Part shown: one piece after another, positions 1 through 7,855 of the stretch | How the letters are laid out: the number at the start of each line of letters is the position of its first letter | Position numbering within the stretch: the stretch's first letter is position 1 | Source: a virus | IMG/VR virus record: IMGVR_UViG_3300021401_000010 | Coordinates: 1-47,755 of that record | DNA: 47,755 bases | Reading direction: 5' to 3' (one strand) | Made by a program: the position numbers and the translations under genes | Notes under the pieces: model-generated | Database searches by the model: none | Seen by the model: the letters and a program-made list of their open reading frames with translations, nothing else | What the model was told of the DNA's origin: nothing

Positions 1-585
1 CGTCATCTTGCTGGTGGTGGTGCCTCCGTCCACCGTGGAGTTCACCTGACCCGCCTTCACGTTGATCAGCGTGTTGCCGTCGTCGGAGCGTATTTGCAGG
101 GAGTCGGTAGAATAGTTGGCAATCTTGCGCGGCTGCGACCGCGGCCCGATGACGGCGAACCCGTCGGACAGGTCGTGGCGGCGGCTCACCTCCGGGTTCT
201 GCACCCCGCCGTTGGCCCACCACGCGCTCATGCAGCTGTCGCCAAACACCACTAGGCATTCGTCGCCGACCGCAATAGGCAGGGTAACTTCGAATCCTCC
301 GCCGCCGTAGGTGCAAATCGGCACGTCCGACAGTATCTGGATTTGCGTGGGTGTGGGCACCGGGGCAGCGCCCCCTTGGCCATCTGCCGTAATTACATTG
401 ATCATTTCACGGATGGCAACCTGCACGGTAACAGTTTGCTTGGTGGCGTTAAACGACTGTACGATGCCCGGCACGGCCACACGCAGGTCGCGACTGAATT
501 GAAACAGCAGCTCCAGGAAGCTAAGCTCCGGCTGCCGCAGCCGCTGCGGCACGTTGATCCAAGACGAAGTTGCGGGGGCGCCCAT
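1..585 (-). CDS. Baseplate spike protein, Gp138-like N-terminal domain (C-terminus outside window)
   Basis: The reading frame is open from the ATG at 585 to the left edge, so 195 codons are visible and the C-terminus is missing. It begins MGAPATSSWINVPQ and contains FSRDLRVAVPGIVQSF, VTVQVAIREMI, an LPIAVGDECLVVFGD stretch and DLSDGFAVIGPRSQPRKI. These match the OB-fold N-terminal domain of Gp138-type membrane-piercing spikes of contractile tails. The last visible part, SLQIRSDDGNTLINVKAG, looks like the start of a beta-helical spike tip. The start codon overlaps the stop of the hub gene as TGATG. Known family role: central spike below the hub that pierces the outer membrane. The assignment rests on motif similarity and on its place at the end of a baseplate gene run. 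Confidence 0.8.
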   Translation of the reverse strand, partial: MGAPATSSWINVPQRLRQPELSFLELLFQFSRDLRVAVPGIVQSFNATKQTVTVQVAIREMINVITADGQGGAAPVPTPTQIQILSDVPICTYGGGGFEVTLPIAVGDECLVVFGDSCMSAWWANGGVQNPEVSRRHDLSDGFAVIGPRSQPRKIANYSTDSLQIRSDDGNTLINVKAGQVNSTVDGGTTTSKMT

Positions 586-1709
586 CAGTGGTTCACGCTG
601 GCCTTTTCCGCCAGGGCCTGCGCCGCGGCCCACTTGCCGCCCACGCTGGTCAGGCCCTCGATCTCTGTGTACCAGGCGTCCCCCCGCGTGTCGCCCACGT
701 AGGTGGCCGCCAGCACGATGTAGGTGCCCGTGGGGTCCAGGACGTTCACGTATTCCCCCAAGCTTTTCTTAAGCTGTATAATCTGGCTGTTGTCTATCTT
801 CACCAGCTGCGCGGGGTAAGTGACCTGCACCGCCGGGTCCATCAGCACGCGGAACCGCACTCCGTACTGGGTCTGCTCCGGGGTGCCAATGATGACGCCG
901 TCGGCGGCGGGCGCGGGGTAGCCCGCGGGCGGCGGGGGGCTGTACACCCGCACCCCGGTGGTGGTCGGGATGGCGTCGTCCGAGCCGCTGTTCGCCTGAA
1001 TGTTGTCGTCGATCCGGGCGAAGTTGAAACCGCGCGGCCCCAGGAACCACTGCATGTTGTTGTCGTCGGCGGTAGAATTGAAGAATTGCTTGGCCGAGCC
1101 GAATACCACTCCGCCGCGCGACTGCTGAGTGGACTTGACGCTGTCGCTCACCGACGTGTGCACGCTGCTGCCGAACGCCAGATTGGCAATCTGGTTGATA
1201 AGGTCGGTCTGGTTGGTCAGGGCCGAAAACGTCGAGTTAATATTAGTCCGGGTCAAGGGGTCCAGCCACAGCAGGCAGTGTAAGGTAATCTTAAAGTCTA
1301 CCACCTGTTCCTTGGTAAACCGCGCCTGGAACACTGGCCCGGTCCAGATCGCCCCGTACGCGCCGTTCTGGTACCCAGCGTAAAGGGTGGCCACCATTCC
1401 CTGTTTAATAGTGGAAGTTGGGGAAGTAGCGGTGGAGGTAGTTTGCCCGGACCCGGAAATGAGCTGGTTGGTGGTGAACTTGTCCAGGTTGTAGATGTCG
1501 ATGTCCGCGAACCACGCCTTTTGGTAGAACACCGTGTACACGGTAAACTTAATCCGAAACGCCTCGGGGTCCAGCGAGTTCTGCGGGATGTATAGCACCT
1601 GCTGGTTGCCGGAACTGTCCGCCGGTAGGGTTACGGTGAGCTGGAACTTGCGCCCGAAGAACTTGTTAGGCGCAACGGCGTTTGGCGTAGCTAGGGCGGC
1701 GGCGCTCAT
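585..1709 (-). CDS. Baseplate hub protein
   Basis: This 374-residue protein follows the tail plug gene and precedes the spike gene, the usual hub position in small myoviruses. It starts MSAAALATPNAV and has KFFGRKFQLTVTLP near the N-terminus, a TLYAGYQNGAYGAIWTGPV segment and a mostly beta-rich body, as expected for gp27/gp44-like hubs. I chose the ATG at 1709 because it forms an ATGA overlap with the stop of the upstream gene, matching the spacing seen across the operon. An in-frame ATG at 1724 would add five residues. Role by family: trimeric ring at the tail tip that carries the spike. No enzymatic motif is visible. Confidence 0.75.
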   Translation of the reverse strand: MSAAALATPNAVAPNKFFGRKFQLTVTLPADSSGNQQVLYIPQNSLDPEAFRIKFTVYTVFYQKAWFADIDIYNLDKFTTNQLISGSGQTTSTATSPTSTIKQGMVATLYAGYQNGAYGAIWTGPVFQARFTKEQVVDFKITLHCLLWLDPLTRTNINSTFSALTNQTDLINQIANLAFGSSVHTSVSDSVKSTQQSRGGVVFGSAKQFFNSTADDNNMQWFLGPRGFNFARIDDNIQANSGSDDAIPTTTGVRVYSPPPPAGYPAPAADGVIIGTPEQTQYGVRFRVLMDPAVQVTYPAQLVKIDNSQIIQLKKSLGEYVNVLDPTGTYIVLAATYVGDTRGDAWYTEIEGLTSVGGKWAAAQALAEKASVNH

Positions 1710-2065
1710 TGGGTAGACGCCCACAGCGCCTGAAAGTCGGCGCCCAGGTCGGTGGAGTTGGGAAAGTCCGGTGTAGTGACGCCGCTGATGTTAAGAATAT
1801 ATAGGCTGCCGATGCCCAGGTAGTCGAACTGGCCCAGCAAGTTGCCGCTGGCCTCGTCGCCAGAGCCGTTCCCGGTTACGAACGGCACGGAGTCCAGTAT
1901 GAGGTTGCCCAGCAGGTCGTAGATGGACAGCACCCAGTAGCCCGCCACCTCGTTGTAGTGCAGGTACCCCTGCAAGCTCTTCACCGTGCCGTCGATGGAC
2001 AGCGCCACCGAGAACGTCTGGTTAGGAGAGTTGGTGAGCGGTACGATCTGGGGGGAAGTGGACAT
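1706..2065 (-). CDS. Baseplate plug protein, Pam3 gp18-like (DUF6983 type)
   Basis: This is a 119-residue protein starting MSTSPQIVPLTNSPNQTF. It shows the pattern of small baseplate plug domains: FSVALSIDGTVKSLQGYLHYNEV, then GYWVLSIYDLLGNLILDSVP, then LGQFDYLGIGSLYILNISG. The start ATG overlaps the stop of the Dit-like gene as TAATG, and its own stop forms ATGA with the hub start. It sits between Dit-like and hub genes, the order seen in Pam3-like baseplates. By family it closes the tube or links the hub. The open frame extends far upstream in the same frame, but that part is an out-of-frame reading of the previous gene. Confidence 0.75.
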   Translation of the reverse strand: MSTSPQIVPLTNSPNQTFSVALSIDGTVKSLQGYLHYNEVAGYWVLSIYDLLGNLILDSVPFVTGNGSGDEASGNLLGQFDYLGIGSLYILNISGVTTPDFPNSTDLGADFQALWASTQ

Positions 2066-2766
2066 TAGAACGTGGGTAAAGAATTGCTGTTGTAGGTGCC
2101 GTCGCCGTTCTGCAGGCCGTCGGTGCCGCTGCTCGGCGTGGTGGTGGACAGCGACCCCTCGGGGCTGCTCCCGGTCTGCTGGTTGCGCGAACTCTGGGTG
2201 GCGGCCGACACGCTGCCCAGGAAAATCTGCTCGAACCGCAGCGTCATCACGGTGGACGCGAAATTCTCGCGCGACTCCGGGGCGCGCAGCTGCACCAGCA
2301 TCATGTTGCTGTACTGCGCCAGGCGCGTGGCCAGCGTGCACGGCAGGTGCAGGTCCTTGATCTGCTGGAACTGCTGGTAGGCCGTGACCGACTTGCTGCT
2401 GCCCCCGGAGTATTGCCCGGACTGAAAACTGTCCATGGCGTCGCTAAACCCTACTTCCAGGGTTACCTGCGCCGGTAGCGAGTAGGCGTGGTCGGTAAGG
2501 GCGGCACCGGACTGCACCGGGTGGTGGGTGATTACCACCTCCTCGTTGTGGTCCACGCGCAGCACGGCGTCGAAGAATAAAGTAGTAGGCGACCCGGGGG
2601 AAGTGTGGGAGCTGCCGGACAGGTCGCTAGAGCTGCCCGACTGGTTAGGCAGGGTGGCGGTGACCGACCACAGCTGCGGCCCCGCGGACCACTGGGGCGG
2701 GCGGTACGGCCCGGACTGCGGCCCCGCGCCCGATAGCAGCGACCCGACGAATGAGCTGAATCCCAT
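2065..2766 (-). CDS. Dit-like baseplate/tail-tip protein
   Basis: This is a 233-residue protein starting MGFSSFVGSLLSGAG. Its middle contains FFDAVLRVDHNEEVVITHHPVQSGAAL followed by a DHAYSLPAQVTLEVGFSDAM block, the signature of the Dit-like N-terminal domain of phage tail-tip proteins; this run is split here only to describe it. A second conserved block, PCTLATRLAQYSNMMLVQLR, follows. The C-terminal 40 residues are Ser/Thr/Gly-rich and probably disordered. The start overlaps the upstream stop as TAATG. It lies directly after the tape measure gene, the standard Dit position. By family it forms the ring joining tail tube and baseplate. Confidence 0.75.
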   Translation of the reverse strand: MGFSSFVGSLLSGAGPQSGPYRPPQWSAGPQLWSVTATLPNQSGSSSDLSGSSHTSPGSPTTLFFDAVLRVDHNEEVVITHHPVQSGAALTDHAYSLPAQVTLEVGFSDAMDSFQSGQYSGGSSKSVTAYQQFQQIKDLHLPCTLATRLAQYSNMMLVQLRAPESRENFASTVMTLRFEQIFLGSVSAATQSSRNQQTGSSPEGSLSTTTPSSGTDGLQNGDGTYNSNSLPTF

Positions 2767-4157
2767 TAGGAGGCGTACACCCCGCCGTACTCGGTGAGCA
2801 GCCGCTGGCTCATCAGGGCCAACTCCTCGTGCACCACGGGCTTCACCGCCGCGGCGATGTCCTGCGCGCTGGCGCTGGTCTTGTCCACGTGGATCTGTAT
2901 GGTGGAGTGGAACGCCGTGGGGCCCAGCTTGGCCCCGCCTGGGGCGCCGCCCCACTCGCGCCGGTACTCGTCGGCGTTGCTTTGGATGTCGCTATAGTAC
3001 TTCTTGAACGCCCGCATCTTGTCGGGGTCGTTGAAGCTCTTCAGCCCGTTGTACGACTCCAGCGCCCGGAAGGTGTCGCCGTTGGCCTCCTTGAGGTACT
3101 GGGCAAATAGGCGGGCGGCGATGATCAGGTTTTCGCCGGGGTCCTTGCCGCTCAGGCCGAATGCCCCCATGTTGCCCGGCATCAGCTGGCCGTAGCCGTA
3201 CGCCCCGGACGAAGGGTTGCGCGCGTTGGGGTTCCAGCCGGACTCGGCCTTGATCAGGCCCATGAACAGGTTGGGGTCTATTCCGTACTCCTGCGCGATA
3301 AACCGCGCGGCGCTCTGGTACATCGCGGTGCCGGAGGTGGAGGGGGAACGGTCCTTACCGGCGGGAACGCTGGGGTCGCCACCGGCGGTGGGCAGTTCGT
3401 TATCGCTAGGCGAACCAAGATAGGGCTTAATGTAGTCGATTACCGACTTGGCCTCCGCCCACGTGGCCTTGAGGCCCTGGTACAAGTCGCTAACGAACCC
3501 TGGGATGGCCTTCAGCAGGTCGTAGGTGGTCTGCAGCGCCGGGACCAGCGCGCCGCTCACCACGTCGGCGTAGTACTGCAGCTTCTTGTCGTCCAGCGCG
3601 TCCAGCCACTTGCCGATGTCGAAGTCCTTACCGGCAAACGCCTTCCCGATGCTCCCGGCCAACTTGGGCAGGAACCCCCACTCGAACGCCATCTTCAACC
3701 TGGTAAACGACTGCTCGATGTCGCGGATGTTGCGCAACGAGCTTTCGTCCGCGAAGCCCCAGCGCTTCTGGTCGCCCATCAGTTGGGCGTAGCGCTCGCG
3801 CAGCTCCGGCGGCCCGAACATCACGTCCTCCAGGCTTACGCCCAAGGCGTCGGTGGCGACCTTCATCTCGCGGAACGCGCTGGCGGACATGAACATGCGC
3901 CGGGCCATGATCTGCATCTGCAAGTCAGAGTTAGCCGTGCGCGTGGCCAGGCCCAGGAACCCGGCCTCCAGCCCGGCGATGGTGCCGCCGATGGCCGCGC
4001 CCGTCTTAAGGAACATGCTGGCGATGCCGGTGTACTGGTTGGTGGTGTAGCGCTCGACGTACACCGCCAGCGAGCGCAACGCGTCCTCGAACTTCCGGAG
4101 TTGCGGCTGGTCCACCGTGAAGCCCAGCGAAACGAGGTAACTTTCTATCGTCTTCAT
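2766..4157 (-). CDS. Tape measure protein with lytic transglycosylase (SLT) domain
   Basis: The 463-residue product begins MKTIESYLVSLGFTVDQPQL, typical of phage tape measure N-termini. Helical segments follow, including a hydrophobic GAAIGGTIAGLEAGFLGL stretch near residues 50-70. At about residues 280-390 there is a soluble lytic transglycosylase fold: ARFIAQEYGIDPNLFMGLIK, then the catalytic Glu in AESGWNP, then SGAYGYGQLMP and FRALESYNG. The domain cleaves peptidoglycan and would aid DNA entry. The gene follows the frameshifted chaperone gene and precedes Dit, the normal order. At 463 residues it is short for a tape measure and implies a short contractile tail. The start forms ATGA with the end of the frameshift extension. 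Confidence 0.85.
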   Translation of the reverse strand: MKTIESYLVSLGFTVDQPQLRKFEDALRSLAVYVERYTTNQYTGIASMFLKTGAAIGGTIAGLEAGFLGLATRTANSDLQMQIMARRMFMSASAFREMKVATDALGVSLEDVMFGPPELRERYAQLMGDQKRWGFADESSLRNIRDIEQSFTRLKMAFEWGFLPKLAGSIGKAFAGKDFDIGKWLDALDDKKLQYYADVVSGALVPALQTTYDLLKAIPGFVSDLYQGLKATWAEAKSVIDYIKPYLGSPSDNELPTAGGDPSVPAGKDRSPSTSGTAMYQSAARFIAQEYGIDPNLFMGLIKAESGWNPNARNPSSGAYGYGQLMPGNMGAFGLSGKDPGENLIIAARLFAQYLKEANGDTFRALESYNGLKSFNDPDKMRAFKKYYSDIQSNADEYRREWGGAPGGAKLGPTAFHSTIQIHVDKTSASAQDIAAAVKPVVHEELALMSQRLLTEYGGVYAS

Positions 4158-4375
4158 TTCCTACCGGCCAACTCTTCCGCCCGCCGCCGCGCCTCCGCCT
4201 GCAGGTCCAGGCACTCGTGAGCGTCGAGCAGGTCGTCCATGTCCATCGCCCGTATGTCGGCGTGGCGCCAAAGGCCCAGCATTACCGGGCGCCACAGGAA
4301 CGGGTCCAGCTCTACGCACTCGGGGCCGCGGGGGCCAGGGGCGACGCCGCCGCCCCGCTCGACGCGTCGTCTAGA
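4154..4375 (-). CDS. -1 frameshift extension of the tail assembly chaperone (gpGT-like C-terminal part)
   Basis: This 73-codon segment is open in the -1 frame relative to the chaperone gene. It reads SRRRVERGGG, then VELDPFLWRPVMLGLWRHAD, then a charged helical tail ending AEELAGRK, with its stop overlapping the tape measure ATG as ATGA. The frame has a TAA just 5' of the T6 run and no ATG, GTG or TTG before the conserved-looking WRPVML block, so it cannot easily be translated alone. Slippage at the T6 run (4375-4380) would join it to residue 144 of the chaperone, giving a 217-residue fusion. This mirrors the G/GT pair of lambda and many other tailed phages. Confidence 0.8.
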   Translation of the reverse strand, partial: SRRRVERGGGVAPGPRGPECVELDPFLWRPVMLGLWRHADIRAMDMDDLLDAHECLDLQAEARRRAEELAGRK

Positions 4376-4806
4376 AAAAACGGGCTGAGGTTAAACTGCA
4401 GGGCCTCCAGGATCAGCCGGTGCACCGCCGGGGCGTCGTCGCCGATGTCCTTCCGGGACCACCGCCCGTCCGCGGCCACCACGGGCTCGAACAGCCCGCC
4501 GTCGTTCCGGGCCGAGCACACCCGCAGGCAACCCTGCTGCACGTCGCGGTAGCGCTCGCGGTCCAGCGCGCTGCCCGCCGTCAGCCACAGCGCCCCCACC
4601 ACGCCGCGGGCCATCTCCTCGCGGGCCGCCGCGTCCTTCGGGGGCGGCTCGGGCGCCTGCTGCTCCGGAGCCTGCGGCTGCCGCCTGCGCTGGTCGGCCA
4701 CCACGGCCATCAGCACCCCCAGCACCCACGCGGCGCTGCACGCGTCCAGCTTGCCCACGCGGCACTGGTACTCGCCTATGCTTACTTCCTTGGTCTTCGG
4801 CCTCAT
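4312..4806 (-). CDS. Tail assembly chaperone (gpG-like, shorter product)
   Basis: The 164-residue product begins MRPKTKEVSIGEYQCRVGKL and lies between the tail tube and tape measure genes, the fixed location of tail assembly chaperones. The sequence has a small beta N-terminal part, then helices including SAAWVLGVLMAVVADQ and GVVGALWLTAGSALDRERY, and ends with a low-complexity Ala/Pro tail after the slippery FF codons. The zero-frame tail LDDASSGAAAS looks non-conserved, consistent with the main termination product of a frameshift pair. Role by family: it binds the tape measure during tail assembly and is absent from the mature virion. Confidence 0.8.
   Translation of the reverse strand: MRPKTKEVSIGEYQCRVGKLDACSAAWVLGVLMAVVADQRRRQPQAPEQQAPEPPPKDAAAREEMARGVVGALWLTAGSALDRERYRDVQQGCLRVCSARNDGGLFEPVVAADGRWSRKDIGDDAPAVHRLILEALQFNLSPFFLDDASSGAAASPLAPAAPSA
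4374..4381 (-). promoter_or_regulatory. Slippery site for programmed -1 frameshift
   Basis: On the minus strand the bases are G TTT TTT C, read in frame zero as CCG TTT TTT CTA. Two consecutive Phe codons on a T6 run allow tRNA or polymerase slippage into the -1 frame. The -1 frame opens only about 14 bases upstream of this run and stays open to the tape measure start. The heptamer is not the fully canonical X XXY YYZ, so P-site slippage or transcriptional slippage is also possible. Confidence 0.7.
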
Positions 4807-4825
4807 CGTGGCGTCGCCTTTCCTG

Positions 4826-5281
4826 CTACCCTACGTTGACCTGGCGCGAGTTGGCTATCATCAGCCGCCAGGTGATCTCCTGCCCCTGGGACATGTAGGG
4901 CTTGTCCGCGATCTTGCTGGGGCTGACGCCCGTGCACACGTGCATGGTGCCGTCCGTCAGGTTGCGGGCCGTGAAGCTCATCCCGGCGAAGGTGCTCACG
5001 TCGTGCGCGTCCGCGAGGCTGAACTTGGTGTTGGCCCAGTTGAGCAGGAAGTCGTGCAGCTCCGACGTCTGCTGCACCCGGATGTCGGCGGTGCCGTTGC
5101 TGCCCGCGACGTAGCTCACCATCACGCTGCCGTCGGCGGCCACGTTGTGCACGGTGCGCTCGGTGGTCATGGCGATGTGCAGCTCGCCGAAGCCCTGCTC
5201 CCCGCTGCTGGCGAAGCTGCCCACGTCGGGGTCGTCCAGCACCAGGCTGAGGTCGAGGAAGCTGTAGGTGGTGTAGCCCAT
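4826..5281 (-). CDS. Tail tube protein (DUF3277 type)
   Basis: The 151-residue protein begins MGYTTYSFLDLSLVLDDPDV and carries the hallmarks of the DUF3277 tail tube family: a SGEQGFGELHIAMTTERTVH segment, the GADGS-like AADGSVMVSYVAGSNGTADI motif and a late TGVSPSKIADKPYMSQGQEI block. It lies directly downstream of the sheath gene, the usual sheath-tube order of contractile phages. Its length is normal for the family. Role: rings of this protein stack to form the inner tube through which DNA passes. A good ribosome binding site (AGGAGAACAAT before the ATG) supports the start. Confidence 0.85.
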   Translation of the reverse strand: MGYTTYSFLDLSLVLDDPDVGSFASSGEQGFGELHIAMTTERTVHNVAADGSVMVSYVAGSNGTADIRVQQTSELHDFLLNWANTKFSLADAHDVSTFAGMSFTARNLTDGTMHVCTGVSPSKIADKPYMSQGQEITWRLMIANSRQVNVG

Positions 5282-5300
5282 GGTATTGTTCTCCTATTCC

Positions 5301-6713
5301 TTAGAGCTGGACGTTGACTTGGACGACCAGGCTTAGCACCGTACCCGAGGTGATCACGGCGAGGTAGATCGGCATGGCCTGGCCCGCCGCCTTGGCCGCG
5401 GGCGACTGGATGGAGTAGGGCGCGGTGAGCGCCAGGTAGCCGTCCGGCAGCGTGGTGCCCGCGAACAGGCTGTTCGGGCCGCCGGGGCTGATGGTGGCGC
5501 CGTTCCACACGCCACCGGCCAGGAACCCGCGCACCTGCGCCCGCTGGGCCGCCGCGTTCACCGGCTGTATGAGCATCACCTCGCCCGGGTCCGTCTGCGG
5601 CACGTTGTCGTTGTCCACCAGCACGTCCATCTCGGAGTACTGGATGTCGGACGTCAGCATGTCCAGGCCAAGGGTGATGCCGAACTGGTTGCCGTTCGGC
5701 ATGATGCCGTTCTGCACGATCTGGTAGGCGTTGCCGATGGTCACGTACACGTTGCCGTTATTGCCCAGGATCGTGTTGACCTGCGTTTGGGTGAGCGGCT
5801 CGGGCGTGATGCCGACCATGGTCTTGAAGGCCAGCGTGAAGTAGCTGTTGGCCAGCCCGGTGTTCAGCCCCATGGCGATGCCCAGCAGGGCCGCCCCGGC
5901 GTAAATGTTGTTAGCTGCCGTCCCACCCTGCGTGGTGTTGTAGCAGCCCAGCACGCGGCTGTAGCTGTCGGCCTTCAGGGCCGCGAACACGTTGCCCGCG
6001 GTCCCGGCTGGCACCGCGGCGTCCGCCGTGGAGAAGAAGTAGAAGCTGCTAGGCGAAGCCGACTGCACCCAAGCGGCGATGGCCTCGTGGTCGGCGGTGA
6101 CGCTGCCCGTGCACATGGCCGCGTACCACTGCAGGCTGGCCAGGCGGCACTGCTCCAGCGCGATCAGGCAGGTCTCGCCGACCGTGGTGTTCACGGTGAG
6201 CCCGGTGCCGCTGCCGGTGAGGTGCGTGGTGGCGACGCCGCTGGCCGTGGTGTACCCGGTGCCGCTGCTATAGCCGACGATCCCGATGGAGCTGGGAACC
6301 CCGCCCGCCTCCGCCAGCACTACGCCGTCCGCCAGCGTGCTGCCGCCCGCGATGGAGAACGTGTCCCCGACGGCATACCCGGTGCCCGCCGCGTTGATGG
6401 CGATAGCGATGACGGCGGTGAGGTCCTGGCGCCCCACCCACACGTACTGGGCCGGGTCGCCGTTAAAGTCCTGGTTGAAGTAGATCTGGGCCGCGATGTA
6501 CTCCGGCTCGGACGTGGTGAAGCCGTCCGCGATCATCTGGGCCAGCGTGGAGTATTGGCGGACTCGGTTGTTCACCCCGCCCACGCTTGGGATGGCGGTG
6601 CTGGTGCCGGTGATGAGCCCCTGGTTGAACTGCGGCAACGCTGGGGCCGTGGGGGTGATGCTGACCACCACGTCTACGATGTTAGAAATCGGGAGCGTTG
6701 CTTGCGTTGACAT
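5301..6713 (-). CDS. Tail sheath protein (DUF3383 type)
   Basis: The 470-residue protein begins MSTQATLPISNIVDVVVSIT, the classic start of DUF3383 sheath proteins. It continues with FNQGLITGTSTAIPS, then VRQYSTLAQMIADGF and a Pro-Ala-Gln-YVWVGRQ segment. The middle has an inserted Gly/Thr-rich beta domain (about residues 105-185). Its C-terminal third contains PGEVMLIQPVNAAAQRAQVR and a final beta strand GTVLSLVVQVNVQL. It is followed by the tube gene. Role: contractile outer sheath. The GAGGAATAG ribosome binding site overlaps the stop of the upstream gene. Confidence 0.9.
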   Translation of the reverse strand: MSTQATLPISNIVDVVVSITPTAPALPQFNQGLITGTSTAIPSVGGVNNRVRQYSTLAQMIADGFTTSEPEYIAAQIYFNQDFNGDPAQYVWVGRQDLTAVIAIAINAAGTGYAVGDTFSIAGGSTLADGVVLAEAGGVPSSIGIVGYSSGTGYTTASGVATTHLTGSGTGLTVNTTVGETCLIALEQCRLASLQWYAAMCTGSVTADHEAIAAWVQSASPSSFYFFSTADAAVPAGTAGNVFAALKADSYSRVLGCYNTTQGGTAANNIYAGAALLGIAMGLNTGLANSYFTLAFKTMVGITPEPLTQTQVNTILGNNGNVYVTIGNAYQIVQNGIMPNGNQFGITLGLDMLTSDIQYSEMDVLVDNDNVPQTDPGEVMLIQPVNAAAQRAQVRGFLAGGVWNGATISPGGPNSLFAGTTLPDGYLALTAPYSIQSPAAKAAGQAMPIYLAVITSGTVLSLVVQVNVQL

Positions 6714-6714
6714 T

Positions 6715-7299
6715 CTATTCCTCCACGGTGATGTCGCAGAATTGGCCCTGGGCCGTGTAGCCGAGTATCTCCACGCTGCTGGCGAAGGTCACCGGCGGCG
6801 TCTCGGTCACCATCTCGTTGAACTGGGCCGAGAAGTTCACCCGCTCCCACCACTGCCCGTCCTTCTCCTCGAACAGCCGCTGCGGGGCCTGCGGGTTGGT
6901 GACGAAGTAGAGCTGCGCCGCGCTGAGCGCGTCGTGCGTGGCCTGCGAGAACAGGGAGGAGCGCATTATGCGCCCGCGGTCCACGCTGTTGGGGCCGTGG
7001 AAGTCCCACCACACGCGCCACACGCGCGTGTACTGGAACAGCTGCTGGCCGTTGACGACGCTCGGGTGCTTGATGCGGTCGTACTGGTCGTCGTCCTCGG
7101 CGCAGCGCACGAACACCACGTCCTCGTCGATGGCGAAGGCGGGCTGCCCCTGCTGCTGCCAGCCCACGCGCACGGCGGCGTACGCCGGGTCGTTCGGCAC
7201 GGCGGGCGACTGCAGCTCGATGCCCAGGGCCGCGATGGTGGCGGACTGCAGCACCAGGTTCACCTGGTTGGGCGTAAGCGGGGTGGGGTAGCTACTCAC
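6715..7299 (-). CDS. Neck/tail terminator protein, gp12-like
   Basis: The 194-residue protein starts at a GTG that overlaps the upstream stop as GTGA. Its sequence, beginning MSSYPTPLTPNQVNLVLQSA, contains VRVGWQQQGQPAFAIDEDVV and RVWRVWWDFHGPNSVDRGR, which match the family annotated as phage neck terminator gp12-like (LIC_12616-like). It lies just upstream of the sheath gene, where tail terminators and neck proteins sit in this phage group. It likely caps the tail at the neck. The FDxxR-type RIMRSSLFSQ segment may be part of the tube contact. The assignment rests on pattern and position. Confidence 0.7.
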   Translation of the reverse strand: MSSYPTPLTPNQVNLVLQSATIAALGIELQSPAVPNDPAYAAVRVGWQQQGQPAFAIDEDVVFVRCAEDDDQYDRIKHPSVVNGQQLFQYTRVWRVWWDFHGPNSVDRGRIMRSSLFSQATHDALSAAQLYFVTNPQAPQRLFEEKDGQWWERVNFSAQFNEMVTETPPVTFASSVEILGYTAQGQFCDITVEE

Positions 7300-7493
7300 C
7301 GCGGCGGCCCTCCCAGCGGCCTCTGCCGCCTTGCCTCGCGCTCCTGGCGCAGGCTTCTCCGCCGCGCTCCGCTAGGCTTTGCTTCCTCTCCGCGCGGCGC
7401 CAGCGGCAGCCGCACCTCCTGGCGCGCGACCGGCGCTGGCCGGGCATCGCCTCGCCGCCACCAAGCCGCGACCCAGTTAATAAAATCCCTCAC
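7296..7493 (-). CDS. Small basic protein of the neck region
   Basis: This is a 65-residue protein with start MRDFINWVAAWWRRGDARPA. It begins with a GTG in a GTGA overlap and ends in a GTGA overlap, so it fits the coupled gene chain exactly. The N-terminus is Trp-rich and may be an amphipathic or short membrane helix. The remaining 45 residues are very rich in Arg and Pro and probably disordered. I do not recognise a family. Its coupling to the connector and terminator genes suggests co-translation with neck proteins, but the function is unknown. Confidence 0.6.
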   Translation of the reverse strand: MRDFINWVAAWWRRGDARPAPVARQEVRLPLAPRGEEAKPSGARRRSLRQEREARRQRPLGGPPR

Positions 7494-7855
7494 TGGCCCG
7501 CCATCCTCACGGCCACGGCCTCGTAGTACCCGCCGCGGTTGGCGTAGGCGCCCACGCTCATCACGCGGTAGCTCACGCCGTTGTAGATCAGTACGTCCGC
7601 CGTGATGCCGCGGTCCTCGCTGGTGACGTACATGGGCGTACTGCTGTGGAACACCCGCGCCCCGTGCACGCGGTCGGCCTCGGGGATCATCTCAAGCTGC
7701 CGCGCGCTGGCCACCGACACGACGCCGTACACCTGGATCAAAACGTTCTGCCCGACCTGCCAGCCGCCCGCGGCGAAAATGCCGGGGTTGCGTTGGATCT
7801 GGAAGACCTCGCAAATGTCCGAGTTCGAAACCACGTCGAGCAGGTTAGCCAGCAT
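7490..7855 (-). CDS. Putative head-tail connector/stopper protein
   Basis: This 121-residue protein begins MLANLLDVVSNSDICEVFQI. It contains VGQNVLIQVYGVVSVASARQ and ends with the beta segment VSYRVMSVGAYANRGGYYEAV, which is like the C-terminal strand pattern of small head-completion or stopper proteins. It lies between an HK97-gp10-like protein and the tail terminator, where stopper proteins occur. Its ATG lies inside the end of the upstream gene, an 11-base overlap. The call rests mainly on size, fold pattern and position. Confidence 0.55.
   Translation of the reverse strand: MLANLLDVVSNSDICEVFQIQRNPGIFAAGGWQVGQNVLIQVYGVVSVASARQLEMIPEADRVHGARVFHSSTPMYVTSEDRGITADVLIYNGVSYRVMSVGAYANRGGYYEAVAVRMAGQ

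Noticed and set aside
5787-6710. Long plus-strand open frame opposite the sheath gene (307 codons)
   Set aside because: Composition is Gly/Arg/Val/Ala-rich with no recognisable pattern; it is an antisense shadow of the GC-rich sheath gene.
6496-7605. Long plus-strand open frame (369 codons) opposite the neck genes
   Set aside because: It is an antisense shadow; the minus-strand genes show family motifs and coupled starts.
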